Assembly (NCBI GenBank): GCA_021817145.1
Contig: JAKAVV010000015.1
Span: 1-62,201 of the forward strand
Reading direction: 5' to 3'
Source of the DNA: a bacterium
GTDB lineage: Bacteria; Vulcanimicrobiota; JABDET01
DNA length: 62,201 nt
Part shown: positions 22,967 through 30,552 of the stretch, in pieces
How positions within the stretch are numbered: position 1 is the stretch's first letter
How the letters are laid out: each line of letters opens with the position of its first letter
Notes under the pieces: model-generated
Told to the model about the DNA's origin: nothing
The model's database searches: none
The model's input: only the letters and a program-made list of their open reading frames with translations
Translations under genes and position numbers: made by a program

Positions 22967-24844
22967 TTAGAGCAGTTCTTTTAATTTTATTTTAAAGGTC
23001 AGCAGTTGATGTTTTCCTCTTTTAACAATTAGAGTGATTGTTTTTCCTGATTGTTTAAGGGTTCTTATCACTTGATTGAGTGTCCAATTTTTCAGCGATT
23101 TGTCATTTACAGCAATTAAGAGGTCCCCTTTTTTCACCCCTGCTTCTGCTGCTGGAGATCCTTTTAGAACATCGGCAATCATGAAATGGTTAAATTTTCT
23201 TCCTTTGGCAATTAGCCCTAAGCCACTGGCATCAAATTGTTCTGGTTTCGAATAGTCAGCATCAGGCTCGAGAAAGACTTTAGAATCAGGATAATCAAAG
23301 ATAAGATTAAATTTCTTTAGTATTTGGTAACCGATTCCACCATCATAATTGGGGCTGGCTCCTAATCCTTTTTCCGCAGTATTGATTAAAGCGATTGGAT
23401 TTTTAATCAAGTATTTTCCAATTTGTATGGCGGAGATTCTAGATGCTAAGAAAGAGGCTTTTCCGCCAGCCCCTGCCCCAGAGAGAAGAAGTGGATGAGA
23501 AAAAGAAGCTGACAAGTTGTGGGCTGATGCAAAAGGGGTATTAATTAATATCGATCCGATATTACCAGTATCCAGTAAAAATTTACCTGTTACAGGGGGG
23601 GTGAATTTAGTCCAGATTTTTGCTTTTATGACAGGAACTCTTTCTTGCAGCTGAATGGGAATCATTTCCCCTTTTTCCGCGGTGTGCCAGTGGGAAGGAT
23701 CATAGACATCTAGTTCTTTCTTCTTGTAATTGATTTTTACAATAAAGCGGCTTAAAAAATCGTATCCAAGAATCCCGTCAACTTTATTTCCTATGTAAGA
23801 TTGGATAGTCCCAAAGGATGATACTGCTCCTATTAAATTCGTGATTGTTAGACCCGGGAAGGTTAGATTGATTCCTTTTACAAAAGAGTAATGAAAGGAT
23901 TTTGATCCATACCCTTCACCATTTAAGTTTCCAGTTACTGTTAATCCTAATTCTTTAGCTTTGGCAGGGTTAATCATGACAAGGGGGTCTCCTGAATCCA
24001 GCATAAACCACAAGGGTTTGGAATGATTGACTTTTGCTTTTATAAGAATTGCCCCTACAGCGATTCGAAAAGGCATTTTCGTGAAGGATCCTTTCGAGAA
24101 ATGGAAATCTTTAATTGCAGTATTAGGTTTTTGGAATAAAGAGTTTTGGAAAGGAGCATTGACTTTCATCTGAAGAACAGAAATGGTCATCACTTGTTTA
24201 GGAAAATTGGTTTTTTGTTTCTCAAAAAATGGGAATGCGACCCCTTTAATTTTTTTCCAATCCCCCATAAAGCTGTCTTGAATGGTTGGACCTTGCGTCA
24301 TAATTGAGTTGTCAGGGAGAAAGGTTTTAGCATTTAAAAACAGGGTGATTTTTTCCCCTTTGTCAGGTTCTATTTCTAAAATATAATCTTTTCGGTTAAG
24401 ATTCATTCCTTTATATAGAATCTTCCCTTTTAACCGTCCATGGAGTAGAAATGAAAAGGTGTTGATATAATTAGAGGTGATTTCCTGTTTTAGAGCTTCA
24501 CCAGACATTTTTTCGATTGGGCTGCTGCTAACCAGGATCCACCCTTTTTCTCCGTTGAAAATACTGGTTTGAGAATAGACTCCTCCAAGACTTATTATTT
24601 CCTTATGCTGTCCACTGGAAGTCTGCCAGTCTTTAACAACTCCTGTTAATCCCCCTAGTTGAATGAGTCCTTTAGAATAGATTGTCCTAATTTTGCTCAG
24701 CTCTTTTTTCCCTCCTAAAGCAGTCCCCCATTTTTTAAGGATCCATTGGAGGGTAACTGGATGTTGGGGCGCTGGCATCTGGGCGAAAGCCATATTAGAA
24801 ACAAGCATAAAGCCGAATAAGATCAAGAATATCAATTTTCTCAT
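22967..24844 (-). CDS. Secreted protein with two retropepsin-like DSG/DTG lobes and a PDZ domain
   Basis: 625 residues. Signal peptide at 1-21 (LIFLILFGFMLVSNMAFAQ); residues about 30-240 form a lipoprotein-carrier (LolA)-like beta domain; two aspartyl-protease-type half domains follow, with FMLDSGDPLV (Asp283) and FLLDTGNIGS (Asp425), each with a hydrophobic flap-end segment (GILGYDFLSRF; GGIGYQILKKF). The C-terminus (about 540-620) is a PDZ domain, DVLKGSPAAEAGVKKGDLLIAVND. Single-chain proteins of this layout are known as aspartyl-protease/PDZ proteins; proteolytic activity is inferred, not shown. AAAGGA precedes the ATG. It diverges from the GH76-like gene with the shared operator motif between them. 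Confidence 0.85.
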   Translation of the reverse strand: MRKLIFLILFGFMLVSNMAFAQMPAPQHPVTLQWILKKWGTALGGKKELSKIRTIYSKGLIQLGGLTGVVKDWQTSSGQHKEIISLGGVYSQTSIFNGEKGWILVSSSPIEKMSGEALKQEITSNYINTFSFLLHGRLKGKILYKGMNLNRKDYILEIEPDKGEKITLFLNAKTFLPDNSIMTQGPTIQDSFMGDWKKIKGVAFPFFEKQKTNFPKQVMTISVLQMKVNAPFQNSLFQKPNTAIKDFHFSKGSFTKMPFRIAVGAILIKAKVNHSKPLWFMLDSGDPLVMINPAKAKELGLTVTGNLNGEGYGSKSFHYSFVKGINLTFPGLTITNLIGAVSSFGTIQSYIGNKVDGILGYDFLSRFIVKINYKKKELDVYDPSHWHTAEKGEMIPIQLQERVPVIKAKIWTKFTPPVTGKFLLDTGNIGSILINTPFASAHNLSASFSHPLLLSGAGAGGKASFLASRISAIQIGKYLIKNPIALINTAEKGLGASPNYDGGIGYQILKKFNLIFDYPDSKVFLEPDADYSKPEQFDASGLGLIAKGRKFNHFMIADVLKGSPAAEAGVKKGDLLIAVNDKSLKNWTLNQVIRTLKQSGKTITLIVKRGKHQLLTFKIKLKELL

Positions 24845-24867
24845 GGTTAATACGTCCTTTCAGGTTC

Positions 24868-24890
24868 AATTTACAATCTGTTAACAAATT
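24868..24890. promoter_or_regulatory. Operator-like motif copy 2 (TTGTTAACAGATTGTAAATT)
   Basis: Read on the minus strand this is TTGTTAACAGATTGTAAATT, one inserted base away from the motif upstream of the aromatic-repeat gene (42092). Read on the plus strand it contains TGTTAACAAATTATT, identical over 15 bases to 4994-5008. It lies 24 bp from the ATG of the aspartyl/PDZ gene and about 70 bp from that of the GH76-like gene. An extended -10 for the latter is visible at 24915-24923 (TGCTATACT). Confidence 0.6.
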
Positions 24891-24959
24891 ATTTATTTTT
24901 CTGTAATACTCCTCTGCTATACTTTATTTTAAGAGGTAAATCTTTTTGGAGGAAGGATT

Positions 24960-26807
24960 ATGATTATTGGCGCAGGCGGGGAATCTAAACAGCCGGTTCC
25001 TGTAAGATTAAAGGTGCCTGCAGAGAAGAGCAGGATTGAGAAAGGTTCCTCTTCAGTTTCAAGGGTTCATGTTTTAAGAAAAATGCAAAATACTACGGTA
25101 AAGGCTCTTGGCGGCGGCAGCCAACAGTCTTGCAGTTCAAAACAGACTCACCAGAATCAGGGTTCATCTTTGTTAGGGGATATAGGGCATTTTTTCAGCA
25201 GCGCTTATCATGATGGTGTTCAATGGGGGAAAGATGCCGGACATTTTGTTGGTTCTGTAGTTTCTAAAAATCCTGAAGGAGCAGTTCTTGGCGGGTTGAG
25301 TGGAACTTTGTTAGGCCCTTTGGGTGCTGCTGTAGGTATTATTGGAGGGGCAGCTGGTGAAGGAGCTGTCCATCAATTTTCAACCTACCCACATTCTGAC
25401 TCGCATCTGCCAATACAGGTGGATTCATCGAACTCTTTCAGTTCTGAGCAGACAGCTGGATTAAGAGCAAAAGCTTCTGCTAATGCCCTGATTGATCAAT
25501 TTTCACTAAAACCAACGGGAATGTACTCAGATACCCCATCCAGTGGAAAGCCTACTTCTGCATGGGCAGAAAGTCAGGCAGTCAATGCTCTGATTGATAC
25601 AGGACATGATAATAAAGCCCAGCAGGCTTTAAACAGACTCCAATCTACTTATGGACAAGGGAATGGAGTGGATCCAAATCCCAATGTTGGTTTTCCTCAA
25701 AATCGTTTTTACGACGACAATTCCTGGGTAGGGCAGGATTATATGCAGTTATATCAGAAAACCCATAACCCTAAGGATTTACAGCAGGCAGAAAAGACTT
25801 TCTCATTTCTTCAAACAGGAGAACAAACCACAAAGCCGCCAGATGGGAATGGCGCTTGTTACCTTCCTGTTAAGGGTGGTATGCAGTGGGAAGAAAACCA
25901 ATCTCCGCAGCTGAATGGCACAGCAGCAGGAGCTGCTGCAGAACTGGGAGCGCAGTTATATCAAGCCACTGGCAATCCAAAATACAAGAATTTTGCGGAA
26001 CAAAATCTCCATTTCATGAATCAGTATCTCAGCGACCCAAATCATCCAGGGCTTTATGATAATAGTTTAAATTTGTCTCCACAGCAGAATCACGGGGGAA
26101 ATTCTCAAGGCAAACAGATTCAGATTTATAATAAGAGCACCCATCAGTGGCAAACTTTTTCTTACAGCCAGAATAAGTCTCTTTACACTTATAATCAAGG
26201 AACTGCTATAGGAGCTGATGTTTCTCTTTATCAAAAGACTCATGACTCAAAATATTTAGCCAATGCGATGTTGACAGCTCAGGCTTCCCAGAACTATTTT
26301 AATGAAGTACCTGGCTCTTTAACAACGCATTCTGAGCAGGTAATAGCAATGCATGATCCACAATTTCATCCCGCTGATCAAACCCGCTTCTGGCAGCAGC
26401 CCCCTTCCTTTAATGCCATTTATTTTAGAAATTTACAAGGTTTAAATCAGGAATTAGCAAAAGTTTCTAAGAATCCACAAGATAGCCGAGCTCTTCAGCA
26501 GTATTTATTAAACAATACAATTCCTGGAAATTCAAGTAAGACTTATGCTCAGCAGCTTCAACAGTATTCACATATTGATTTGAGTTCATCTAATGGGATT
26601 CAAAATTATGCCCGACAGCTCAATAATAATTCTCGCGGTTCTCTGCAAAATTATCTTGATAAAGCCTGGAATCAGGCTAGAAATAATAACACAGGCCTTT
26701 TTACAAAAGGTGGAATCGGACACTATGGGAAAGCTCCAGGAACTTTACTGGATCAATCAGGATTTGTGCAGATGTATTCTCTCCTTTCCAGCTGGCCCTC
26801 TGAATAG
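24960..26807 (+). CDS. GH76-like alpha/alpha-toroid protein with N-terminal glycine-zipper region
   Basis: 615 residues with GGAGG a few bases upstream. Residues about 90-140 are a glycine-zipper hairpin (GAVLGGLSGTLLGPLGAAVGIIGGAAGEGAV) as found in membrane-inserting peptides; there is no Sec signal peptide. From about residue 165 comes an alpha/alpha barrel like family 76 endo-mannanases: FYDDNSWVGQDYMQLYQKT (acidic pair 252-253 at the catalytic position), GMQWEENQ, NGTAAGAAAELGAQLYQATGNPKY, and YTYNQGTAIGADVSLYQKT, a hallmark of the family. Predicted role: cutting or binding an alpha-mannan-like surface glycan, delivered by an unconventional route. The promoter region is shared with the aspartyl/PDZ protein. 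Confidence 0.72.
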   Translation: MIIGAGGESKQPVPVRLKVPAEKSRIEKGSSSVSRVHVLRKMQNTTVKALGGGSQQSCSSKQTHQNQGSSLLGDIGHFFSSAYHDGVQWGKDAGHFVGSVVSKNPEGAVLGGLSGTLLGPLGAAVGIIGGAAGEGAVHQFSTYPHSDSHLPIQVDSSNSFSSEQTAGLRAKASANALIDQFSLKPTGMYSDTPSSGKPTSAWAESQAVNALIDTGHDNKAQQALNRLQSTYGQGNGVDPNPNVGFPQNRFYDDNSWVGQDYMQLYQKTHNPKDLQQAEKTFSFLQTGEQTTKPPDGNGACYLPVKGGMQWEENQSPQLNGTAAGAAAELGAQLYQATGNPKYKNFAEQNLHFMNQYLSDPNHPGLYDNSLNLSPQQNHGGNSQGKQIQIYNKSTHQWQTFSYSQNKSLYTYNQGTAIGADVSLYQKTHDSKYLANAMLTAQASQNYFNEVPGSLTTHSEQVIAMHDPQFHPADQTRFWQQPPSFNAIYFRNLQGLNQELAKVSKNPQDSRALQQYLLNNTIPGNSSKTYAQQLQQYSHIDLSSSNGIQNYARQLNNNSRGSLQNYLDKAWNQARNNNTGLFTKGGIGHYGKAPGTLLDQSGFVQMYSLLSSWPSE

Positions 26808-26943
26808 TCTCTTGTCAATTTTTTACTAATCTTTCAATTGTGATGGTTAAATCATAGATTATGCCATGCAGCAGCGTGCCAGTAATCCATTCTTGCGTTA
26901 AAAATGGGAGGATAACAGACAAAGTTTTTGAAAAGTGTTTATC

Positions 26944-27378
26944 ATGGAAGAGGTTCACCCTGTTAGACAAGAGAAGCTCAACCCAGATTTCAATGCTTTT
27001 AAAGCTGCTGAGAGAACCTTTTTGGCATGGATTAGAACAGGAATTTCTTTGATTGGATTGGGATTTGTGGTCTCAAAATTCAATCTATTTGTATCAAAGT
27101 TGAATCTCTTTTTGCAGGCAGCTCGAATTCCCAACGCAAAAAGTTCTATTTATCAACCAGGGGTTTCTGAGTGGCTTGGTGTTTCACTTGTGGCAGTCGG
27201 AATTTTGGTTCTTATTTTTGCCGGCTACTTTTTAAACCGCGACTTGCAGGCAATTCGAGATTTCAGCTTTAAACCCAGAGCCCCTGTTTTCGAATATTTT
27301 CTGGTGGCTGGATTAGGATTGATCGGGATTATTCTCTTGATTTATCTTTTCATATCTGGACATGCTCTGGCAAAATAG
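26944..27378 (+). CDS. DUF202-family membrane protein (YidH-like)
   Basis: 144 residues. N-terminal FNAFKAAERTFLAWIRTGISLIGLGFVVSKF is the DUF202 signature (conserved R-TxxAWxRT), followed by two more membrane segments (WLGVSLVAVGILVLIFAGYFL; YFLVAGLGLIGIILLIYLFI). An insertion of about 25 residues (VSKLNLFLQAARIPNAKSS) extends the first loop. The function of the family is not established. ATG 26944 is the first Met in the conserved frame; a GTG at 26935 is possible. The 135 bp between the GH76-like gene and this one hold nothing I can name. Confidence 0.8.
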   Translation: MEEVHPVRQEKLNPDFNAFKAAERTFLAWIRTGISLIGLGFVVSKFNLFVSKLNLFLQAARIPNAKSSIYQPGVSEWLGVSLVAVGILVLIFAGYFLNRDLQAIRDFSFKPRAPVFEYFLVAGLGLIGIILLIYLFISGHALAK

Positions 27379-27406
27379 CTTAAGGGGTAAATAATTTTTA
27401 ATGCGA

Positions 27407-27445
27407 TTGACAGAATGATGTAATGATGTTCTAATGGTATTAGAA
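27407..27445 (+). promoter_or_regulatory. Promoter with overlapping palindromic operator of the RHH gene
   Basis: TTGACA (27407-27412), 17-bp spacer, TCTAAT (27430-27435). The -10 sits inside the palindrome TTCTAAT-GGT-ATTAGAA (27429-27445), whose last base is the A of the ATG start codon at 27445. Transcript start near 27442 would give an almost leaderless mRNA, which agrees with the lack of a ribosome binding site. Layout expected for autorepression by a ribbon-helix-helix antitoxin. Confidence 0.65.
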
Positions 27446-27681
27446 TGGTGCGTCTGCAAATTCAAGTAACGGAATCTCAATACTCCAGGATTCGAAAAGA
27501 AGCCTTTAAACAGAAAGTTCCCATTTCTAAATTTATCCGAAGCTTGATTGATATGAGTTTTTCAGTTCCTCATTCATCAAAATCTGCGAAAAGGGCTTTT
27601 TCTTTTGTTGGAATGGGAAGGGATTCACAATCTGATGTTAGTGAAAAACACGATCAGTACCTTGCAGGACTTTCAGGGTGA
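27445..27681 (+). CDS. Ribbon-helix-helix antitoxin-like protein
   Basis: 78 residues. MVRLQIQVTESQYSRIRKEAFKQKVPISKFIRSLID is a ribbon-helix-helix DNA-binding fold (beta strand RLQIQV, helices about 10-22 and 26-38), as in VapB/CopG antitoxins. The C-terminal 40 residues would wrap the toxin. The stop overlaps a GTG start (GTGA) of a truncated PIN-domain gene, the normal arrangement of a vapBC pair, so this is the antitoxin of a broken module. It probably still binds the palindrome that covers its own -10 box. Confidence 0.78.
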   Translation: MVRLQIQVTESQYSRIRKEAFKQKVPISKFIRSLIDMSFSVPHSSKSAKRAFSFVGMGRDSQSDVSEKHDQYLAGLSG

Positions 27682-27797
27682 GAGTATTTTTTGACACTTC
27701 AGCTTTTTATGCTCTTGCTTCTCAAACTGATATCCATCATCAAGCCGCAAAAGCATTTTATATAGAGGGATTTAAGTTGATCCCAGAGCAGTCCTGA
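27678..27797 (+). pseudogene. Truncated PIN-domain (VapC-like) toxin
   Basis: Starting at GTG 27678 the frame reads VRVFFDTSAFYALASQTD, then HHQAAKAF, and ends at a TGA after 39 residues. The first strand with the PIN catalytic Asp (FFDTSAFYAL) and the following helix are intact, but about 90 residues with the other three acidic positions are missing. It overlaps the antitoxin stop by 4 bp. Toxin activity is not expected. Confidence 0.75.
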
Positions 27798-27923
27798 GTT
27801 ATACGGCCGCGAATTAGCCTGTTACGATAAGGGTATTTATCTGAAAGTTAACATTTTGTCAATATTGAAAAAGCTTGACTTTTTCCACATTGGTGTGAAT
27901 AAATGATTAGGAGAAGATTTAAA

Positions 27924-28094
27924 ATGGAATTTAAAAGCGATTTATTTCACCCCTTTAATCTAAACGGATCTTCTAATGGAGGGTCATCTGGTGGTGGAAA
28001 TTTCTATTTCGCCTTTCAAAGGGAAGAAGAAGAGAAAAAGGAAAAAGATGAAGAAGCTTTTTCTTCCTCAATTGTTGACCGGTTTGAAAAATAA
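27924..28094 (+). CDS. Small protein with Gly/Ser and acidic/basic-rich stretches
   Basis: 56 residues. ATG 27924 is chosen over 27903 because AGGAGA (27909-27914) lies 9 bp upstream. Sequence in order: a short N-terminal hydrophilic part, a Gly/Ser/Asn segment (GSSNGGSSGGGN), FYFAFQ, then a run of Glu/Lys (REEEEKKEKDEE) and SSSIVDRF. No family recognised. TTGACT at 27875-27880 could be its -35. It lies between two toxin-antitoxin loci. The ribosome site and codon pattern make it plausible, but it could be chance. Confidence 0.5.
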   Translation: MEFKSDLFHPFNLNGSSNGGSSGGGNFYFAFQREEEEKKEKDEEAFSSSIVDRFEK

Positions 28095-28139
28095 GAAGTT
28101 TCTTTAAGCCCTAATCCCTTTCACTGCCCCCTTAGATTT

Positions 28140-28733
28140 TTAATTTTCTATCAGCGATGCGCGGCTAATCGCTTTTATGCTTATGACAGACTGAAGGAAA
28201 AGGGAATCAGGGAACAGCACGAGATTTTTTCCTTTACAGACTGCTGACTGAACCAGAATACCTGACGCTTGGAGCCGTTTTTTGCAGTAAAGTGCCAGGG
28301 AGCGGGGAAGAAGATGTTCTGCGTCATTTGTAAAAGACTGACGCAAGTCTTTAAGGGTAAAGCCGAGTTTTTCCACAGCCTTTTGAGAGGTCAAATCTCG
28401 AATATTTTGAGTTTTAATCTGGAAAGCGGTTATAACAAGTGGAGTCACTGCTCTTCCGCCTGTTGAGTCTATTGGTTTTATTTCTTCAAGGACTGTTTTC
28501 TGTGAATCAGAAAAATATAAAGCGCTGAATGACCTAGGAATGTTGAACCTGGCTTTTTCATTTTGGAAACTTGGACCATTATCCAATAAACTGCGGAGAA
28601 ATGCTCCTGGCACAGCTCGATAGAAAAGATCATTTACTGTTATTTCTGGGATATCGTTTTCTTCTAACTCCAAATCCAGTTTTCTTGCTATTTGCCTGTA
28701 TTTGAGCGGTGGGATCAAGAGTGAAGTCCCCAC
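28140..28733 (-). CDS. RES-domain toxin
   Basis: 197 residues. RES toxins bind NAD+ and degrade it by an ADP-ribosyltransferase-like fold. Visible conserved features: LFYRAVPGAFLRSLLDNGPSF (conserved Arg), ARFNIPRSFSALYFSDSQKTVLEEI (conserved Glu near the end of this segment), and a C-terminal segment ending in serines. The gene overlaps the Xre-type antitoxin by 19 bp and follows it in the same transcript. The open frame is full length, so it is probably functional. Confidence 0.82.
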   Translation of the reverse strand: MGTSLLIPPLKYRQIARKLDLELEENDIPEITVNDLFYRAVPGAFLRSLLDNGPSFQNEKARFNIPRSFSALYFSDSQKTVLEEIKPIDSTGGRAVTPLVITAFQIKTQNIRDLTSQKAVEKLGFTLKDLRQSFTNDAEHLLPRSLALYCKKRLQASGILVQSAVCKGKNLVLFPDSLFLQSVISIKAISRASLIEN

Positions 28734-29119
28734 TTCCTTTGTTCCAGAAGATTTTTTACATCTTTGAGCCCTTGTGGATCCTTGATAAGATTGATGGGAG
28801 CATAGTTTCCAAGTCTGGGATTAGGAGTTTTATACCAGATCTCTTCTTTTCCTTGTTTCAAGACGCCATCCCCTGCTTTTACCAGTTCTTGGACGAGGTC
28901 AACCTGAAAGGACTCTCTTGCCCCAATAAACCCTTCCTTTTTCCAATTGTTCAAGGTTTTTTCGTCAACCCCTATAATATCCCCCAGTTCTTTCATGCTG
29001 ATTCGGAAGTAATCTTTTAGGCTGTCAATGCGATCTTTAACAGATAAGACACTTTCCTGCGGCAGGTTTTCTTTTGCCTGCTGGATTAGTTCTTTTATTC
29101 GAGTTGTCGTTCTTGCCAT
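28715..29119 (-). CDS. Xre/MbcA-ParS-type antitoxin of the RES toxin
   Basis: 134 residues. Residues about 30-65 form a helix-turn-helix (LKDYFRISMKELGDIIGVDEKTLNNWKKEG); the C-terminal half (FQVDLVQELVKAGDGVLKQG, then YKTPNPRLGNYAPINLIKDPQGLKDVKNLL) matches the Xre-MbcA-ParS toxin-binding domain, including the typical W/Y-xxxPNxxLG-xxP motif. It neutralises the RES protein and should repress its own promoter, which holds two palindromes just upstream. Confidence 0.85.
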   Translation of the reverse strand: MARTTTRIKELIQQAKENLPQESVLSVKDRIDSLKDYFRISMKELGDIIGVDEKTLNNWKKEGFIGARESFQVDLVQELVKAGDGVLKQGKEEIWYKTPNPRLGNYAPINLIKDPQGLKDVKNLLEQRKWGLHS

Positions 29120-29120
29120 T

Positions 29121-29164
29121 ACACTATCCCTTTTTAGGGTAGCATATTTCTAGAAATATGTCAA
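29121..29164 (-). promoter_or_regulatory. Promoter with 18-bp palindromic operator of the RES-Xre module
   Basis: On the minus strand: TTGACA (29159-29164), 17-bp spacer, TACCCT (29136-29141). The spacer is almost entirely the perfect palindrome CATATTTCTAGAAATATG (29143-29160). A second, imperfect inverted repeat CTACCCT-AAAA-AGGGATAG overlaps the -10. The ATG is about 16 bp further on. Binding of the antitoxin here would block RNA polymerase directly. Confidence 0.75.
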
Positions 29165-29319
29165 GTAATTTTTCAAGTAAATTTCCAGTAAATTTTTCTA
29201 TTAATCCTATCCTGCTCTGCTGTCTATAATGGAAATTATTTCGTTCATGCGTAGAAATTGCATAAAATTTATTTTTCACCTAGATTTACAAGATAAATAA
29301 CAATTTTCATGCTGATTTT

Positions 29320-29351
29320 TTGACAGTTATTTGACAGGGGGATGATACAAT
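29320..29351 (+). promoter_or_regulatory. Twin TTGACA boxes with extended -10 upstream of recA
   Basis: TTGACA at 29320-29325 and 29331-29336 (11 bp apart), then TGATACAAT ending at 29351 (TG plus TACAAT at 29346-29351). Spacing and 21 of 32 bases agree with 823-854. Neither TTGACA is at the standard 17-bp distance from the -10 (20 and 9 bp), so they may be a regulator's direct repeats and not -35 boxes. Leader about 60 nt. Confidence 0.5.
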
Positions 29352-29417
29352 AAAGTGGCGAACATTAAAATAAAATGGCTTTAATCCACGAACTGGTAAA
29401 GTCAATAGGAGGAGATC

Positions 29418-30461
29418 ATGGGAAACGAAAAAGACAAAGCTCTTGAAGTGGCGATTCACCAAATTGAAAGGCAGTTTGGAAAAGGGGCAATTATGAGACT
29501 GGGAGAGAATTCTGCTCGACTTCAAGTGGAAGTCATTCCAACAGGAAGTATTGGGCTTGATTTGGCTCTTGGGATAGGTGGAATTCCTAGAGGGAGAATT
29601 GTTGAAATTTTTGGGCCAGAATCATCAGGAAAAACAACGCTTGCTCTGCAAGTTATTGCAGAAGCGCAGAAAGCAGGGGGAACTGCCGCTTTTATTGATG
29701 CTGAACATGCCCTTGATCCAACATGGGCTAAAAACATAGGAGTTGATATTGAGAATCTTCTCGTAAGCCAGCCTGACACAGGGGAACAGGCTTTAGAGAT
29801 CGCAGAAGCTTTAATTCGATCCAATGCGATTGATGTGATTGTGGTGGATTCTGTGGCAGCCCTTGCTCCAAAAGCAGAAATTGAAGGGGATATGGGGGAT
29901 TCCTACGTCGGACTCCAGGCTCGGTTGATGAGTCAGGCTTTAAGAAAATTAACAGCCGTCATTAACAAATCCAAAACTTCCGCTATTTTCATTAATCAGT
30001 TAAGAGAAAAAATTGGAGTGATGTTTGGAAATCCAGAGACAACTCCTGGTGGAAGAGCTCTTAAATTTTACTCCAGTGTTCGTCTTGAAGTCAGGAGAGT
30101 TGAAACCATTAAACAGGGGAATGAAAGTATTGGCAACAGGGTTAAAGTGAAAGTCGTAAAAAACAAGATGGCTCCTCCTTTTAAACAGGTTGAATTTGAC
30201 ATTCTGTTCGGCAAAGGGATTTCTAAAATGGGGGATTTGCTGGACCTGGCTGCAGAGCTTGGAGTTATCTCTAAAAGCGGCACATGGTACACTTATGGAG
30301 ATGCCAAACTCGGACAGGGGCGTGAAAATGCGCGCACTTATCTTGAAAACAACCCTCAAACTGCTGCAGAGGTAGAAGCTAAAATTCGGCAGTCCAACTT
30401 TCAAATTAAGCTTTTAGGAAGCGCAGAGGAATCTCCAGCTCTTGTTCAGGCAGAAGTTTAA
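29418..30461 (+). CDS. recA: Recombinase A
   Basis: 347 residues. ATP-dependent strand-exchange protein and SOS co-protease. Walker [14 protein letters not shown], Walker [11 protein letters not shown], loop 1 [20 protein letters not shown], loop 2 [36 protein letters not shown] are all canonical; the short C-terminal domain ends in [24 protein letters not shown] lies just before the ATG. It stands alone; the region upstream (29165-29417) has three near-repeats of CAAGTAAATTT at 29161-29198, then the twin-box promoter. The stop codon runs into a repeat also found after the gene at 22527. No recX or lexA is visible. Confidence 0.98.
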   Translation: MGNEKDKALEVAIHQIERQFGKGAIMRLGENSARLQVEVIPTGSIGLDLALGIGGIPRGRIVEIFGPESSGKTTLALQVIAEAQKAGGTAAFIDAEHALDPTWAKNIGVDIENLLVSQPDTGEQALEIAEALIRSNAIDVIVVDSVAALAPKAEIEGDMGDSYVGLQARLMSQALRKLTAVINKSKTSAIFINQLREKIGVMFGNPETTPGGRALKFYSSVRLEVRRVETIKQGNESIGNRVKVKVVKNKMAPPFKQVEFDILFGKGISKMGDLLDLAAELGVISKSGTWYTYGDAKLGQGRENARTYLENNPQTAAEVEAKIRQSNFQIKLLGSAEESPALVQAEV

Positions 30462-30496
30462 GGCGAAATGAGTGAGACATCCGCTGTTTGCGAGCG
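30459..30496. repeat. GCGAAATGAGTGAG repeat after the recA stop codon
   Basis: TTAAGGCGAAATGAGTGAG followed by CCGCTGTTTGCGAGCG is a diverged copy of the element at 22871 (TTAATGCGAAATGAGCGAG then CCGCTGCTCGCAAGCG). In both cases the TAA is the stop codon of a plus-strand gene. Confidence 0.65.
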
Positions 30497-30552
30497 CGAA
30501 ATTGAGCCTCGTGTTCCCCTGATGCCGTAAAAGCGGGCAGAAAAGAGAAGAT

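Noticed and set aside
26861-27052. 63-codon frame before the DUF202 gene
   Set aside because: Overlaps the clear DUF202 frame in another phase and has no domain or start signal.
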